Below are positions 12,009 through 23,148 of a stretch of 64,000 nucleotides of DNA, piece by piece. The stretch is from contig JAMJFZ010003656.1 in NCBI GenBank assembly GCA_026225945.1, forward strand, positions 248,001 to 312,000, in the 5' to 3' direction. The DNA comes from Cricetomys ansorgei (taxonomy: Eukaryota > Chordata > Mammalia > Rodentia > Nesomyidae). The position numbers were made by a program, and so were the translations under genes. The stretch's first letter is position 1. Every line of letters starts with the position of its first letter. The notes beneath the pieces are model-generated. The model saw only the letters and a program-made list of their open reading frames with translations, was not told where the DNA came from and searched no databases.

Positions 12009-15000
12009 TTGATATCTTTCAATATTAATGGTCTCAATTCCCCAAGAATGAATGCAAAAAAACAATCCATCCTTCTGCTGCATACAAGAAACACACCTCA
12101 ACCTCAAAGAAAAACATTACCTCAGAGTAAAGCGATGGGAAAAGATTACCAAGCAAATGGGCCTAAAAAAACAAGCTGGTGTAGCCATTCTAATATCCAA
12201 CAAAATATACTTCAAACCTAAATTAATCAGAAGAGATGGGAAGGATACTTCATTCTTATCAAAGGAAAAATCCACCAAGATGACATTTCAATTCTTAACA
12301 ACTATGCTCCTAACACAAGGGCTCTCGTGTTTGTAAAAGGCATATTACTAAAGCTTAAAACACACATTAACCATCACATACTGATAGTGGGAGATTTTAA
12401 GCCCCATGCTCTAGTCCAGACAAAAACTAAACAGAGAAATACTGGCGCTAACAAATGATATAAACAAAATGGACATAACAGATATTTACATAACATTTCA
12501 CCCACACACAAAAGAATATCTCTTTTCTCACCACCTCACTGAACCCTCTCCAAAACTGACCAAATTCTTGGCCACAAGACAAGCCTCAATAAATATAAAA
12601 AAAGAAAAAGAAAAAGAAAAAAGAAATAACTCCCAGCATCCTATTAGATCACCACAGATTAAAGCTGGACTTCAGCAACAACAGCAGCAACAGAAGGCCT
12701 ACAAACTCATGGAAACTGAAAACTCTCTGCCGAATGACAACTGGGTCAAGACAGAAAGAAAGAAAGAAATTAAAGACTTTCTCAAATTCATTGAAAATGA
12801 CTCCACAACATACCCAAACTTACAAGACACAGTGAAAGCGGTGCTAACAGGAAAATTCATAGCACAAAGTCTACCACAAAGAGTGGTGACATCACACACT
12901 AGCAAATTAACAGCACATCTGAAAGCCCTCTAGCACGCCCAAGAAAAGTAGACAGCAAGAAATAATCAAACTGAGGGATGAAATCAATAAAATAGAAACA
13001 GAGAGAATGATTCAAAGAATCAATGAAACAAAGAGCTGGGGGTTTTTGGTTTGGTTTGGTTTGGTTTGGTTATTTGGGGTGTTTTTGCTATTGTTTTTGT
13101 TTTTGTTTTTGTTTTTTGAGAAAACCAACAAGATAAACAAACCCCTGGCCAAACTAATTAAAAGACAGAGAGAGAATATCCAAATCAACAAAGTCAGAAA
13201 CAAAAAAGGGGGATATAACTACAGATACCGAGGAAATCCAAAGAATCTTTAGGTTCATATTTTAAAAACCCTTAACTTCACAAAAAGAAATGGGTTATTT
13301 TCTCAATAGATACCGCCTACCAAATTTGAATCAAGATGAGATAAACAATTTCAGCAGACCTATAACCTCCGAGGAAATAGAAGAGATCATTAAATGCCTC
13401 CCCCCAAAAAAGTCCAGGGCCAGATGGTTTTAAGGCAGAATAATATCAGACATTCAAAGAGGAATTAACACCAGTACAAGTTATTTCACAAAATAGAAAC
13501 AAGAAAGAACACTGTCAAACTCATTCTATGAGGTCACAGTCATGCTGATACCCAAACCACACAAAGATTCAACAAAGAAAGAGAATAACAGACCAATTTC
13601 CCTCATGAGCATAGATGCAATAAATAGTCAATAAAATACTTACAAACTGAACCCAAGACCACATCAAAAAGATCATCCACTGTGATCAAGTAGGCTTCAT
13701 CCCAGAGATACAGGGATGGTTCAACAAATGAAAATCAGTCAATGTAATCCACCATATAAACAAACTGAAAGAAAAAAAAACCACATGATCATCTCACTAG
13801 ATGCCGAAGAAAGCTTTTGACAAAATCCAACACCCTTTCATGGTAAAAGTGTTGGAGAGATTGGAGATACAAGGGCTATACCTAAACATAATAAAGGCAA
13901 TTTACACAAGCCCACACAAGGCAAGCCCACACCCAACATCAAATTAAATGGAGAGAAACTCAAAGCAATTCTACTAAAATCAGGAAGAGGCCAAGGTTGT
14001 CTCCTCTTTCCATACCTACTAAATATAGTACTTGAAGTTCTAGCTAGAGCAATACGACAACAGAAGGAGATCAGGGAATACGAATTGGAAAGGAAGAAGT
14101 CAAATATCCTTATTTGGAGATGATAATATAGTGTATATATAAGTGACCCCTAAAACTCGATCAGGGAACTCCTATAGCTGATAAGCAACTTCAGTGAAGT
14201 AGCTGGCTACAAGATCAACTCAAAGAAATCAGTAGCCCTCCTATATATAAACAACAAATGGACTGAGAAAAAAATAGCCTCAATAGCCACAAATAACCTA
14301 AAGTATTTTGAGGTGACTCTAACCAAGCAAGTGAAACACTTGTATGACAAAAACTTTCAGACCTTGAAGAGAGAAATTAAAGAAGTTATCAGGATATCAG
14401 AAGATGGAATGATCTCCCATGCTCCTGGATTGGTAAAATTAACATAGTAAAAATTGTCATTTTGTCAAAAGTAATATATAGATTCAATGCAGTCCCTATC
14501 AAACTGCCAATACAACTTTTTACAGACCTCGAAAAGACAATACTCAACTTCATATGGAAAAGTAAAAAGCTCAGGATAGTTAAAGTAATTCTGAAAAAAT
14601 AAAAGAACTTCTGGAGGTACCAACATTCCTGATCTCAAGCTGTACTACAGAGTCATAATAATAAAAACTGCATGATATTGGCATAAAAACAGACATGTGG
14701 ATCAATGGAACCAAATCTAAGAATCAGACATAAATCCACATACTTATGAACACCTGATGTTTGATAAAGAAGCCAGAAACATACAATGGAAAAAAGAAAG
14801 CATCTTTAACAAATGGTGCTGGTCTAATTAGATGTCCACATGTAGAAGAATGCAAATAGATCCATATCTATCACCGAGTACAAAACTCAAGTCCAAATGG
14901 ATCAAAGACCTCAACATAAAACCAGATACACTGAACCTGATAGAAGAGAAAGTGGGGAATACCCTTGAACCCATTGGCACAGGAGACAATTTCCTGAACA

Positions 15001-15760
15001 AAACAGCAATAGCTCAGACACTAAGATCAGCAATTAATAAATGGGACCTCATGAAACAGAAAATCTTCTGTAAGGCAAAGAATACTGTCAATAAGACAAA
15101 ACAGCAGCCTACAGAATAGGAAAAGGTTTTCACTAACTCCACTTCTGATAGAGGGTTAATATACAAAATATAAAAAGAACTCAAGAAACTAGACATCAAC
15201 AAAACAACACAATTTTAAAATAGAGTGAAGATCTAACCAAAGTATTCTCAAAAGAGGAATCTCAAATGGCTGAGAAACACTTAAAGAAATGTTCAACGTC
15301 TTTAGCCATCCGGGAAATGCAAATCAAAACTCCTCTGAGATTCCATCTTACACCTGTTAGAACGGCTAAGATCAATAACACAAATGACAGCTCATGCTGT
15401 CGAGGATGTGGAGCAAGAACACTCCTACATTGCTGGTGGGAGTGCATACTTATTCCATAGCCACTATGGAAATTAATATGGTGATTCCTCAGGAAATTGG
15501 AAATCAACCTACCTCAAGACCCAGCTATGCCACTCCTGGGCATATATCCAAGGATGCTCCATCCTACTACAAGGACACTTGCTCAAATATGTTTATAGCA
15601 GCTTTGTTCATAATAGCCAGAAATTGGAAACAACCTAGATGCCTCTTAACTAAAGAATGGATAAAGAAATTGTGGCACATCTACACAGCTATTTTAAAAA
15701 ATGAGCACATGAACTTTGTAGGCAAATGTACAGAACTAGAAAAAAATCATCCTGAATGAG
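12009..15760 (+). pseudogene. LINE-1 ORF2p pseudogene (endonuclease and reverse transcriptase)
   Basis: ORF2p supplies the nicking endonuclease and reverse transcriptase of L1. The apurinic endonuclease start is visible (FNINGLNSP at 12,018) with the catalytic-glutamate block IQETHLNL near 12,085. The open piece 12,469-12,933 covers the end of the endonuclease and the linker. Reverse-transcriptase blocks run from about 13,350 to 14,600. The FADD catalytic site near 14,120 is altered to gga-gat-gat and sits beside a frameshift. The cysteine-rich C-terminal segment (CCRGCG...LHCWWEC, about 15,395-15,450) is preserved. At least eight frame breaks make it inactive. Confidence 0.88.
13036..13122 (+). 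repeat. T/G-rich low-complexity insertion inside L1 ORF2
   Basis: GGTTT and TTTTG units lie between the ORF2 motifs NETKSW and FFEKTNKINKPLA, which are normally adjacent. The local reading frame stays open through the insert (13,007-13,252). Confidence 0.8.
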
Positions 15761-16135
15761 GTAACCCAGTCCCAGGAAGACAAACATGGTATGTCTTGAG
15801 GTTGCCTAGCTTGATGCCCTTACAGACCTCATACAGACTGGAGTGGGGGTATGTATCACTGAACCTTTCACCTGCCCCTGGGACGCTTATTCCCCTGCTG
15901 ACTTGCCTAATCCACCCTTGAAGTAGGTAATGGTGCCTGACTCTGTTCCATCTGGTTGTGCCATGTTTGAGCACTAACCCTGGGAGGACTTCTATTTCTT
16001 TGGGAGAGACGGGGGTGAAGAGGAGAGGGGAGATGGAGTGGGAAGCTGGAAGGAATGGAGAGTGGGAAGGAACGGTATTGTGATGTACTGTATGAGAGAA
16101 GAAAAAATTTTTAAATGTGAAACTTAAAAAAAAAA
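15761..16135 (+). mobile_element. LINE-1 3' UTR and tail (element C)
   Basis: Short 3' UTR with a G-rich 'gggagatggagtgggaagc' stretch and an A-rich end (aaaaaaaaaataaaataaaa). It is near-identical in design to 583-935. Confidence 0.8.
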
Positions 16136-16345
16136 TAAAATAAAATTCAAAAATGGAAAAATGCAGACCAAGGAAGAAGAGCAAACAAAAAGTATATATA
16201 ACATATTTTAATTTGGTAATATAAATAAAGATGGGAGAAATGTGCTAAAACATAACCTGTGATGAAATCGTAGGTGGTTTTTAGTTGAGAGGTTTTTAAA
16301 CCTTAGCCTGATCAAGTTTTACTTTGTTGAGTATTTAATCTGTTT

Positions 16346-16490
16346 TTATTTTTCTTTTATTTTAAGAAAAGTTCTTGCTCTACAGCCTAGATTGGCCCCA
16401 AATTTACTTTGTAGACCTGTTGGCCTCAAATGTCTGCCTCAACTTTCCTGTTACAGGACTGCTAGCATGTAATCCTGCATCCAGAATATT
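16346..16490 (-). mobile_element. Old B1-like SINE
   Basis: T-rich start, then 'tacagcctagattggccccaaa', 'ggcctcaaatgtctgcctca' and 'ttacaggactgctagcatgtaa'. This is a diverged reverse-strand B1/PB1. Confidence 0.55.
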
Positions 16491-16941
16491 CTTTTCTTTT
16501 TGAAAGCAACTCAAGATCCATAAGGCACTGTCTTAGCAGCATCTCCCTGGCTCGTTCCCCTCCCTGTGACAGTGGCTCCACACTGCTTTCACCACAGTTC
16601 TGTACCTCTTCATGTTGGCAGCCCATAGGAAAACGAAACCTGTGGAGGATTCAGTCCTTCTGCCTTCTCTTGCTTCAACCTACTTTGTTTATTCATCTTT
16701 GCTCATTGCCAGCCTCCCTTTTTCATTCCACCCTTCATTTAAAAGAAAAAAACTGTCAATTCATTTTCAAAAATGTAAGTGAGACTTGCCAGGAAACTGA
16801 AACATGAAATTTACAGATTATATGACATAATATTTTTAAATCCATATATGACAAAATAAATAAAGCTAAGTAACATATTGAAAACTGACAAATGAGAAAG
16901 ATATTTTCAGGAACATAACAAAATCAAAATTGAAAAATATA
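16491..16941. other. Intergenic sequence, no gene seen
   Basis: AT-rich in the second half. No ORF or repeat is recognised. Confidence 0.35.
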
Positions 16942-17098
16942 AGCCATGTGGTGGTGGTGCTCGCTTTTAATCCCAGAACTCAGGGAAGCAGAGGTAGGCA
17001 GATCTCTGTGAGTTTGAGGCCAGCCTGGATTACAAAGTGAGTCCCAGGACAGCCAGGGTTACAACAGAAAAATCAGGCTTCACTCTCCCACGCCAAAA
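16942..17098 (+). mobile_element. B1 SINE
   Basis: 'tggtggtgctcgcttttaatcc', 'gcaggcagatctctgtgagttt'-type block and 'gaggccagcctggattacaaa', followed by an A-rich tail. Confidence 0.85.
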
Positions 17099-17600
17099 AA
17101 TAAAATATAAGGAAATGAAATGCCTGATTGAGAAATGAACCAAATAAAAGAGTGAAGGAGCCAAAAATATCCCAAACAAGCATAAATTATCTATGTCATT
17201 CTTAAAAGAAATGCAAACCCAAACAATAATGGAATGTAATTTTTAACTCACCAATGGGCAAAAGTCATAAGTAATGGTTCTTGGTGTTGTTGAGGGTAAG
17301 GGACTAAGAAATAAGTACTTATACATTGTAGGAACAGCATAAAATAGTGCAACTTCTTAAAGGATTATGTGACAGCATCTATTAAACTCATAAATGTATT
17401 TAGCAAGACCTTATACAGAATTTAATTTATAGGATAAAAATATTTACAGAATTTCACCATGAATACTATATATAAACATCTTCATAATACTACAGAAGAG
17501 GTAGGAGAAAAAGAGGAGGAAGAAAAGAAGGAAGAGAAGGAAGGAAAAGAAGAAGAAAAAACAACAAAGAGGAAGAAACTATAAAAAACGATGACGGGCA
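17099..17600. other. Intergenic sequence with purine-rich tract
   Basis: No gene seen. A GAA/GGA-rich purine stretch lies at about 17,496-17,580. Confidence 0.4.
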
Positions 17601-17835
17601 AGTCGTATAGATGGCTCATTAGTTAAGAGCACTTATTGTTCTTGTAGAGGAGCTGAGTACATTTCCCAGCATCCACATGGCAGCTAATGTCCGTCTATAG
17701 CTCCAGTTCCAGGGGATCCAACACCCTCTTCATATCTCTGCAGGCGCCAGGCAGGCACATGGTACACATTATAAAAACTCAGGCAAAACACTCATACACA
17801 TAGAAATAAAATAATTTTTAAAAAATAATAAAAGT
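17601..17835 (+). mobile_element. B2 SINE
   Basis: 'tagatggctcattagttaagagcact', 'ccagcatccacatggcagct' and 'ctccagttccaggggatcc', with an AATAAAATAA-type 3' end. Confidence 0.88.
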
Positions 17836-17884
17836 ATTTGAGCATGGTAAAACCACTAGCTATTTGAATAAATGAAGAAGCTTG

Positions 17885-18068
17885 ATTATGGGTTTGTTTG
17901 TTTGTTGTTTGTTTGGTTTGGTTTGGCTTTTTGAGGCCGAGTTTCTCTGTTGTAACACTGGCTCTCCTGGAATTCACTCTGTAGACCAGGATGGCCTCAA
18001 ACTCAGAGATCCACCTGCCTCTGCCTCCCGAGTGCTGGGATTAAAGGCACGCGCCACCACCGCTGAGA
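17885..18068 (-). mobile_element. B1 SINE with (GTTT)n tail
   Basis: The (GTTT)n tail is followed by 'gagtttctctgttgtaacac', 'ctggaattcactctgtagacc' and 'gagtgctgggattaaagg'. This is a well-conserved, relatively young reverse-strand B1. Confidence 0.9.
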
Positions 18069-18310
18069 TAATTATGGGTGTAAAAAAGAAGAACCAAGAA
18101 TTAAATATCAAATCAACTCCACAATTAGTATTTATATAACACAAAAGTTGGCTATCAACTGAGAGAACCACAGCACTCTGATCTTTACATCTCCCCAACA
18201 ACAACCTTATAATTTAGAGTTAATGATCCAGAGAAAGCCTCATTTCTCTCTCTCCTTCTCCCCCTTTCTCTATTTCACCCTCTTGCATCTTCCTTTCTTA
18301 ATTACTTCCT

Positions 18311-18425
18311 TTGTCTTTATTAATACATAATCTGGCTATGTATCCCAGATTGGCCAAAACTCATGATTCTCCTGTCTTATTCTCCCAGGTACCTGGATTA
18401 CAGGCATGTACTACTGAGCCTGCCT
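18311..18425 (-). mobile_element. Old B1-like SINE
   Basis: 'ggctatgtatcccagattggcc', 'tgattctcctgtctta' and 'tggattacaggcatgtac', a diverged reverse-strand monomer. Confidence 0.55.
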
Positions 18426-18504
18426 TATTTTGCTTTCTTTCTACTTTCATTAATTCTATCAATTTTATGTAGCCAGCACTATTTTTTTTAATAACAAAAG
18501 TAAT

Positions 18505-18685
18505 GGGCTGGAGAGATGGTTCAGTGGTTAAGGAAATGCACTGCTCTTGCAGAGGGCTTGAATTTGATTCCCAGAAGCCATGTCAAAAAACTCACAACAG
18601 CTTGTAACTCCAGCTGCAAGTGGACATGATGCCAACTTCTGACCTTTGTGGGTACCTCCTCTCTCTCTCTCTCCCTCTCTCTCCC

Positions 18686-18769
<84 letters not shown>

Positions 18770-18790
18770 AAAAATAAATCTTTAAAAAGA
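18505..18790 (+). mobile_element. B2 SINE with (CT)n(CA)n expansion
   Basis: Starts 'gggctggagagatggttcagtggtt', with 'ttgtaactccagctgcaagtgg'. Its 3' part has expanded into a ~70-bp CT tract plus a CA tract (about 18,658-18,767). It ends 'aaaataaatctttaaa'. Confidence 0.88.
18658..18767. repeat. (CT)n(CA)n compound microsatellite
   Basis: A pyrimidine run passes into a CA repeat, grown from the 3' part of the B2. Confidence 0.95.
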
Positions 18791-18879
18791 AATGTTTAAT
18801 AATAAAAGTTATAGATAACATTTTATCAACATATAACAAATATGTCTGAATTTTATCACTTACCCTACTATCATAAAGT

Positions 18880-19835
18880 ATTCTCTATTTGTAAAAAGGA
18901 TGGCAGCATAAAATAATTTCCAATATTCTAAGTTCATACAGTATTCTTACATTCATCAACGAGATGGCAGGATAATCACATGAAACACAGAAGCAGCAAA
19001 ATAATAATTTTGGATATTCTATGTCCTTAAAGTATTCTTTTACTTCTCCACAGGACTGACAACAGAAACCCTTTGAATACAGAAAAAGCAAAAAAAAATC
19101 AATATTTTCTGAATTTTTTAAAGATTTATTTATATATGTGTATAAATGTTCTACTTGTGTGTATGTCTGTGCAGCACATACATGCCTGGGGCCCACCAAG
19201 GTAGGTCTTCAGCAAGAGCAACAAGTGCTCTAAGCCACTGAACCATCTCTCCAGCCCCTAATTCCAGTATTTCTATGTCTACAAAGCATTCTTCCATTTG
19301 TCCACAGGGTGACAGCATAACAAGCCCATCAAATACAGAAGAAGCAAAACATAATTTCAGTTAATCTTCAGCTATAAAAATTTCAGTTGGCATAAGCTCA
19401 TATAACATTATTCTGGTATTCTACAGGATAACAACAGTACAAGCCAAAAAATAAATTTCAATGTCAGCATGGCATTCTCCATTTAGCCACAGGATGGCAG
19501 CAAAAGCCCGTCAAATGTAACATGAGCAAAAATAATCTCAGTGTTTCTTTGTTTAGACAATATTCTCCCATTTGTCTACGAGATAGCACATAATGAGCCT
19601 ATCAGACACAGTAGAAACAAAATAATGATTTTAGTATTTCTACGTCCAGAGAGCATTCTACTTCTCTACATGATGGCAAGCTAAGCCCCAAAGCACAGTT
19701 AAAGAAAAAGAAAAAAAAATCAGTTGTTTCTGAACATAAAGCATTCTTCCATTTAACCACACGATGGAAGCATAAGCCCATCAAATACGGAAGCAGCACT
19801 ATTTCAATTTTTCTACATTGACAAGCCATCCCTTT
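18880..19835. repeat. Degenerate tandem array of ~90-bp monomers
   Basis: About nine diverged copies of a monomer whose core reads 'attcttccatttgtccacag-gatggcagcataagccca-tcaaatacagaag'. Copies start near 18,880, 18,943, 19,034, 19,288, 19,407, 19,474, 19,562, 19,655 and 19,743. The typical spacing is 88-93 bp, with some short (63-67) and long units. A B2 SINE is inserted at 19,118-19,258, so the array predates that insertion. It encodes no consistent ORF. I do not recognise it as a named satellite. Confidence 0.75.
19118..19258 (-). mobile_element. Truncated B2 SINE inside the tandem array
   Basis: 'tttaaagatttatttata' tail and 'ctgaaccatctctccagccccta' head, reverse strand. An internal part of the element is missing. 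Confidence 0.75.
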
Positions 19836-20154
19836 AAAAGAAAGAGATCTTGTGACCAAAATGGGAAAACGGGAACTCAGCTCTTCTTGCTCCTGGTCAT
19901 AACTCAAAAGGACATTAAGATGAGACCAGCCTGACAGAGATGAATCATTTGCCTAAATGTTCAGCAATTGCAAGCCATGCTATAGCAGCTCACCCCACAT
20001 AAGTAAATTAAAAGATCTTGTTTCCCTTTCAGGAAACACTCCTTCAAAAGGAGTTGGTCTGAAGTGTAAATGGTGATGGGAACAGAAGAGTGAACTTAGA
20101 AGCTTCCTTTGCCAATATTGCAGTAGCTGACAGTCCCTAGAGGCACTAAAAGCT
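19836..20154. other. Intergenic sequence, nothing identified
   Basis: A ~320-bp stretch between the tandem array and the L1 3' UTR. No convincing ORF or repeat. Confidence 0.35.
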
Positions 20155-20371
20155 ATAATATATGTGCAGAGGACCTGGTACAGACCCACCTGCTTCAGTC
20201 TCTGTGAGTTCATATGAGTTCTGCTCATGTTGATTTAGAGGGCCTTGTTCTCCTGCTGTCTTCCATTCCCTCTGGCTCTTAGACTTTTTCCATATCCTCT
20301 TCCACAGGGTTCCCTGAGATCAGAGGGGTGGAATTTGATGGAGACATCTCATTTAGAGCTGTGTATTCCAA

Positions 20372-20406
<35 letters not shown>

Positions 20407-21358
20407 AATGCCTGGCAGTGGGTCTCTGTATTTGTTCCTATCTGCTGCAGGAAGAAGCCTCTTGAATGATGGATGACTCTCCTCTGGCTACTACAATCCT
20501 TCTGCCTCTTCTTCCATGGGATTCCCTGAGCACTGAAGGGAGGGATTTGATGAAGACCTCCAATTTAGACTCTCTCTGTATAATGTCTGGCTGTGGGTCT
20601 CTGCATCTGTTCCCATCTGCTTCCAGAGAAAGCCTCTCTGATGATGACTGGATAAGACACTGATCTATGAGTATAGCAGATTATCATTAGGGATCATTGC
20701 ATTGACTTTTTAAGATCAGTAGTATTTGGTTTTACCCTAGATCTCTGGGCTATCTCATCTCTGGTTCTTGATCACCTGTGCAGTGTCAAGTATGGGCTCC
20801 ATCTCATGGGGAGGTCCTTAAGTCAAATCAACATTAGTTGGTTACTCCCACAATGTGCCACCATTGCCCTAGCATATTTTGAAGGCAGGACAGAATTGTA
20901 GATCAAATGTTCTGTGGATGGGTTGGTGTTTTTATTTCTCTGTTAGTAGCCTGCAGAGTACCTTTCCATGTCAAAGACACCAGAACACAGGGATTAAAGT
21001 TCTATGTAGGCACCAGATCCACCACTCCATGTTCAATGAGTTACGTGGGTGTTGTCTTCAGCATCGGGGCCTTGCTGTCACTTTGTGAAGAGCAACCTGT
21101 TGTTTTATCAACAGCCTGGGTTGTTCAGGGATTTCCATGGGACCCTTTCTGCCAACAACTCAATTAGATGTAACCCATTCACAGTACTGGAAGCTTCAAT
21201 TGGTGAAAAGAGATATTAGGGTTCTGTCTTCCTCATTATTTGCAAGCTTCATTAGGATTGCTTTCATAGAGTTTAGCAAGTTTCTACTGCACAAAGCTTC
21301 CATCCACCCCTCAAATGCCCTTCAATTTTAGCTCTCCTCTCATTCCCTCCCTCAGTCC
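20155..21358 (-). mobile_element. LINE-1 3' UTR fragment (Lx-like)
   Basis: Reverse complement of the long L1 3' UTR seen at 3700-4800. The region around 'caagtatgggctccatctcatgg' matches 4340-4370 reversed, and 'tttctactgcacaaagcttcc' matches 3820-3840 reversed. A 175-210-bp segment is duplicated in tandem (20,293-20,650). An intact (CT)n lies at 20,380-20,402. Confidence 0.75.
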
Positions 21359-21360
21359 CC

Positions 21361-21555
21361 ACACACCTATAGTGCCAGATACCGGAAGGCTAGGACAGGA
21401 GAGTCACTAGAGCCCAAGAGTTCTTCACTGTGCTGCACTATGCTGATTGGATGTCTGCACTAAGTTCAGCAACAATATGGTGACCATGTTGCCTAAGGAG
21501 GGGTGAACTGGCCCAGATCAGAAGTGAAGCAGGTCAAAACTCCTATGCTGAAACA
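21361..21555 (+). pseudogene. 7SL (SRP) RNA pseudogene
   Basis: 7SL RNA is the scaffold of the signal recognition particle. This copy follows the 7SL sequence from the 5' Alu-domain part ('cacctatagtgccagata'), through 'agcccaagagttcttcac', 'gtctgcactaagttcagcaa' and 'caatatggtgacc', to 'ttgcctaaggaggggtgaac', 'ggcccagatc' and 'gcaggtcaaaactcc'. The first dozen or so bases and the 3' Alu-domain strand are missing. About 22 nt between 'ggtgacc' and 'ttgcctaagg' are deleted, which removes the GGAG-tetraloop helix that SRP19 binds. It is therefore a non-functional retrocopy. Confidence 0.9.
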
Positions 21556-21604
21556 ACTCTTATAGATTAGTGCAGGGCTTAAGAATTGTTAACACTCTGG
21601 CTGT

Positions 21605-21733
21605 GGTATTAATCCCCCTTTAATCCTAGCACGTGGGAGGCAGAGGTAGAAGGAGTTTGAGGCCAGTCTGGTCTACACAGCAAATTCTAGGACAGCCAGG
21701 AGTACATAGAGATCCAGTCTCAAAAAAAAATTA
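21605..21733 (+). mobile_element. B1 SINE
   Basis: 'taatcctagcacgtgggaggc', 'gaggccagtctggtctacaca' and 'gatccagtctcaaaaaaaaa'. Confidence 0.82.
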
Positions 21734-21894
21734 TTAATGTGGCCATCACTCTGGTATTGCTAGTGATCCCTTATATCTATATGCATCTGGGAAACTCAGA
21801 AACCCAGTGGTTTACCATAGGGAGTCTAAAGAAAATTCTTTGAATTTGATGTCTCATTTGACTACAACTGTTTTCAAGGAAGTGTGCACATGAG

Positions 21895-21895
<1 letters not shown>

Positions 21896-21936
<41 letters not shown>

Positions 21937-21945
21937 TGTGCATGA
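21896..21945. repeat. (TG)n microsatellite
   Basis: About 20 TG units with flanking imperfect units. Confidence 0.95.
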
Positions 21946-22684
21946 GTGAGTGTTGGGGTAGCAATTAGGATAGGCGCATATGTACACCTATGACATATTG
22001 CAAAAACTTGTTCAACCTTTACCTAATGTTTCATTTTGCAGTATGTCACACGGTGAAATTAGGATGTTTTTTGGGGGTTGGGGGGGTAATTAAATGCTGT
22101 GGAATTACCAAACTGTCAAATCAAAGCATAAAATTTGACTAATGTATGTGCTTATAGATTTACTGATCTTTGGTCACAAAGAATGAACTCGGAAACTTGA
22201 GTAATTTACAGACATTGAGGGCTTCACAGGCATTTAAATGGTCTTGGGCAGGAAATAGGAAACCCGCAGGAACCTTAGCACTTGGCTTGTGGTTAAGCTT
22301 GTCTGTGGGCAGAATGTACCCTTTCCTTCACCCCGTAGTACACATTACAGAAGCATTGTTGGAGGCACACAGGCTGAATAGGAAACCAGTCTATCTCAGG
22401 ACTGTAAGTCGCTGATCTACATGTGCTGAAGTTACTTCTCTGTTCACAGCCTAAAGGCCTACCTGTAATGGACTTAAGAGTAAGAAATTCCAAAGTGGTT
22501 TTTTGTTTTCTCTGCTCTGCCCTCGGCCAACTAAGCAAATATATATATAACATAAGGGTCTCACCCTCGAGGCACTTCAAGGCACTGCTCTATCTCAGAG
22601 GCTTGAAATTTTTCCTTAAAAGAGATAAATTGAGCCGAGACACTGTGGCTTGGTCCAGAATCCTTTCCACCAGGACTGAGGACC
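21946..22684. other. Flank of the CpG-rich segment, no gene assigned
   Basis: Single-copy-looking sequence. Plus-strand ORFs at 22,170-22,415 and 22,423-22,713 have no recognisable motif and are not called. Confidence 0.35.
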
Positions 22685-22699
22685 ACCCCACGGCTCTAC

Positions 22700-22969
22700 C
22701 TAGACCACTCTAAATACAAATACTGCTCCCCCCCATCTATTCCGCAAAGCCTTGCCGACCTTGGCTAACTCCCGGATAGCCTCTCTGCGCACCAGGACTT
22801 GGCAGGAGTAAGAGTCCGACCTCATACGAGTCCGCGCTGAAGTCTCAAATGTTTCTCTGGCCTCGGAGCCGGCCTTTTGCTTCCTGTTCACCAAGAACTC
22901 GAAGGCAGACTTTAAGGCCACTGGAAGGAGCGAAGACCGAGTGAACACACTACTAGGAATGCTCACCAT
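22700..22969 (-). CDS. Putative first coding exon, unknown protein (89 codons)
   Basis: I do not recognise this protein. The ATG at 22,969 has a good Kozak context (G at -3, G at +4) and lies just inside the CpG-rich block, where a first exon would be expected. The N-terminus (MVSIPSSVFTRSSLLP) is Ser-rich and basic, without acidic residues for the first ~20 positions, and could be a mitochondrial presequence. A Lys/Arg/Glu-rich, probably helical stretch follows (about residues 25-80), ending in KALRNR. The last ~10 codons look non-coding. A possible donor follows AAG (AAG|GTCGGC, near codon 72), and a better-looking TAG|GTAGAG lies just past the stop. It may instead be a 5' UTR or a chance ORF in GC-rich DNA. 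Confidence 0.35.
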   Translation of the reverse strand: MVSIPSSVFTRSSLLPVALKSAFEFLVNRKQKAGSEARETFETSARTRMRSDSYSCQVLVRREAIRELAKVGKALRNRWGGAVFVFRVV

Positions 22970-23148
22970 AGCGTGTAAAGGCCGGGTCCCTGACCCAGCG
23001 CCCCTCCCCTGAAACGTGAGGTACCCCCACTCCTAACCCGCCCCTCCCTGCCCCGCCACGCCCCTTGGCTTGAGGATCATTTTCAAGTTGCTAAGCTAGT
23101 TTAGTGGTGGGTGAGTGCTCCCTGAGTGCAGAGTTTGGGCCTTTGCAG

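Larger units (their letters stand above)
10427..16135 (+). mobile_element. Near-full-length decayed LINE-1 (element C)
   Basis: A ~5.7-kb L1 with 5' UTR-like sequence (10,440-10,836), ORF1 (10,837-11,900), a spacer with a CA repeat, ORF2 (from about 12,009 to 15,760), a short 3' UTR and an A-rich tail. Both ORFs carry frameshifts and stops, so it cannot retrotranspose. Its 3' UTR type matches element A, not element B, so two L1 subfamilies are represented here. Confidence 0.9.

Noticed and set aside
18521..18763. Arg/Glu-rich 80-codon minus ORF
   Set aside because: It derives from the CT/CA repeat of a B2 SINE.
22423..22713. 96-codon plus ORF next to the CpG-rich block
   Set aside because: There is no recognisable domain, no CpG-associated start and no splice support. 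It is probably chance.
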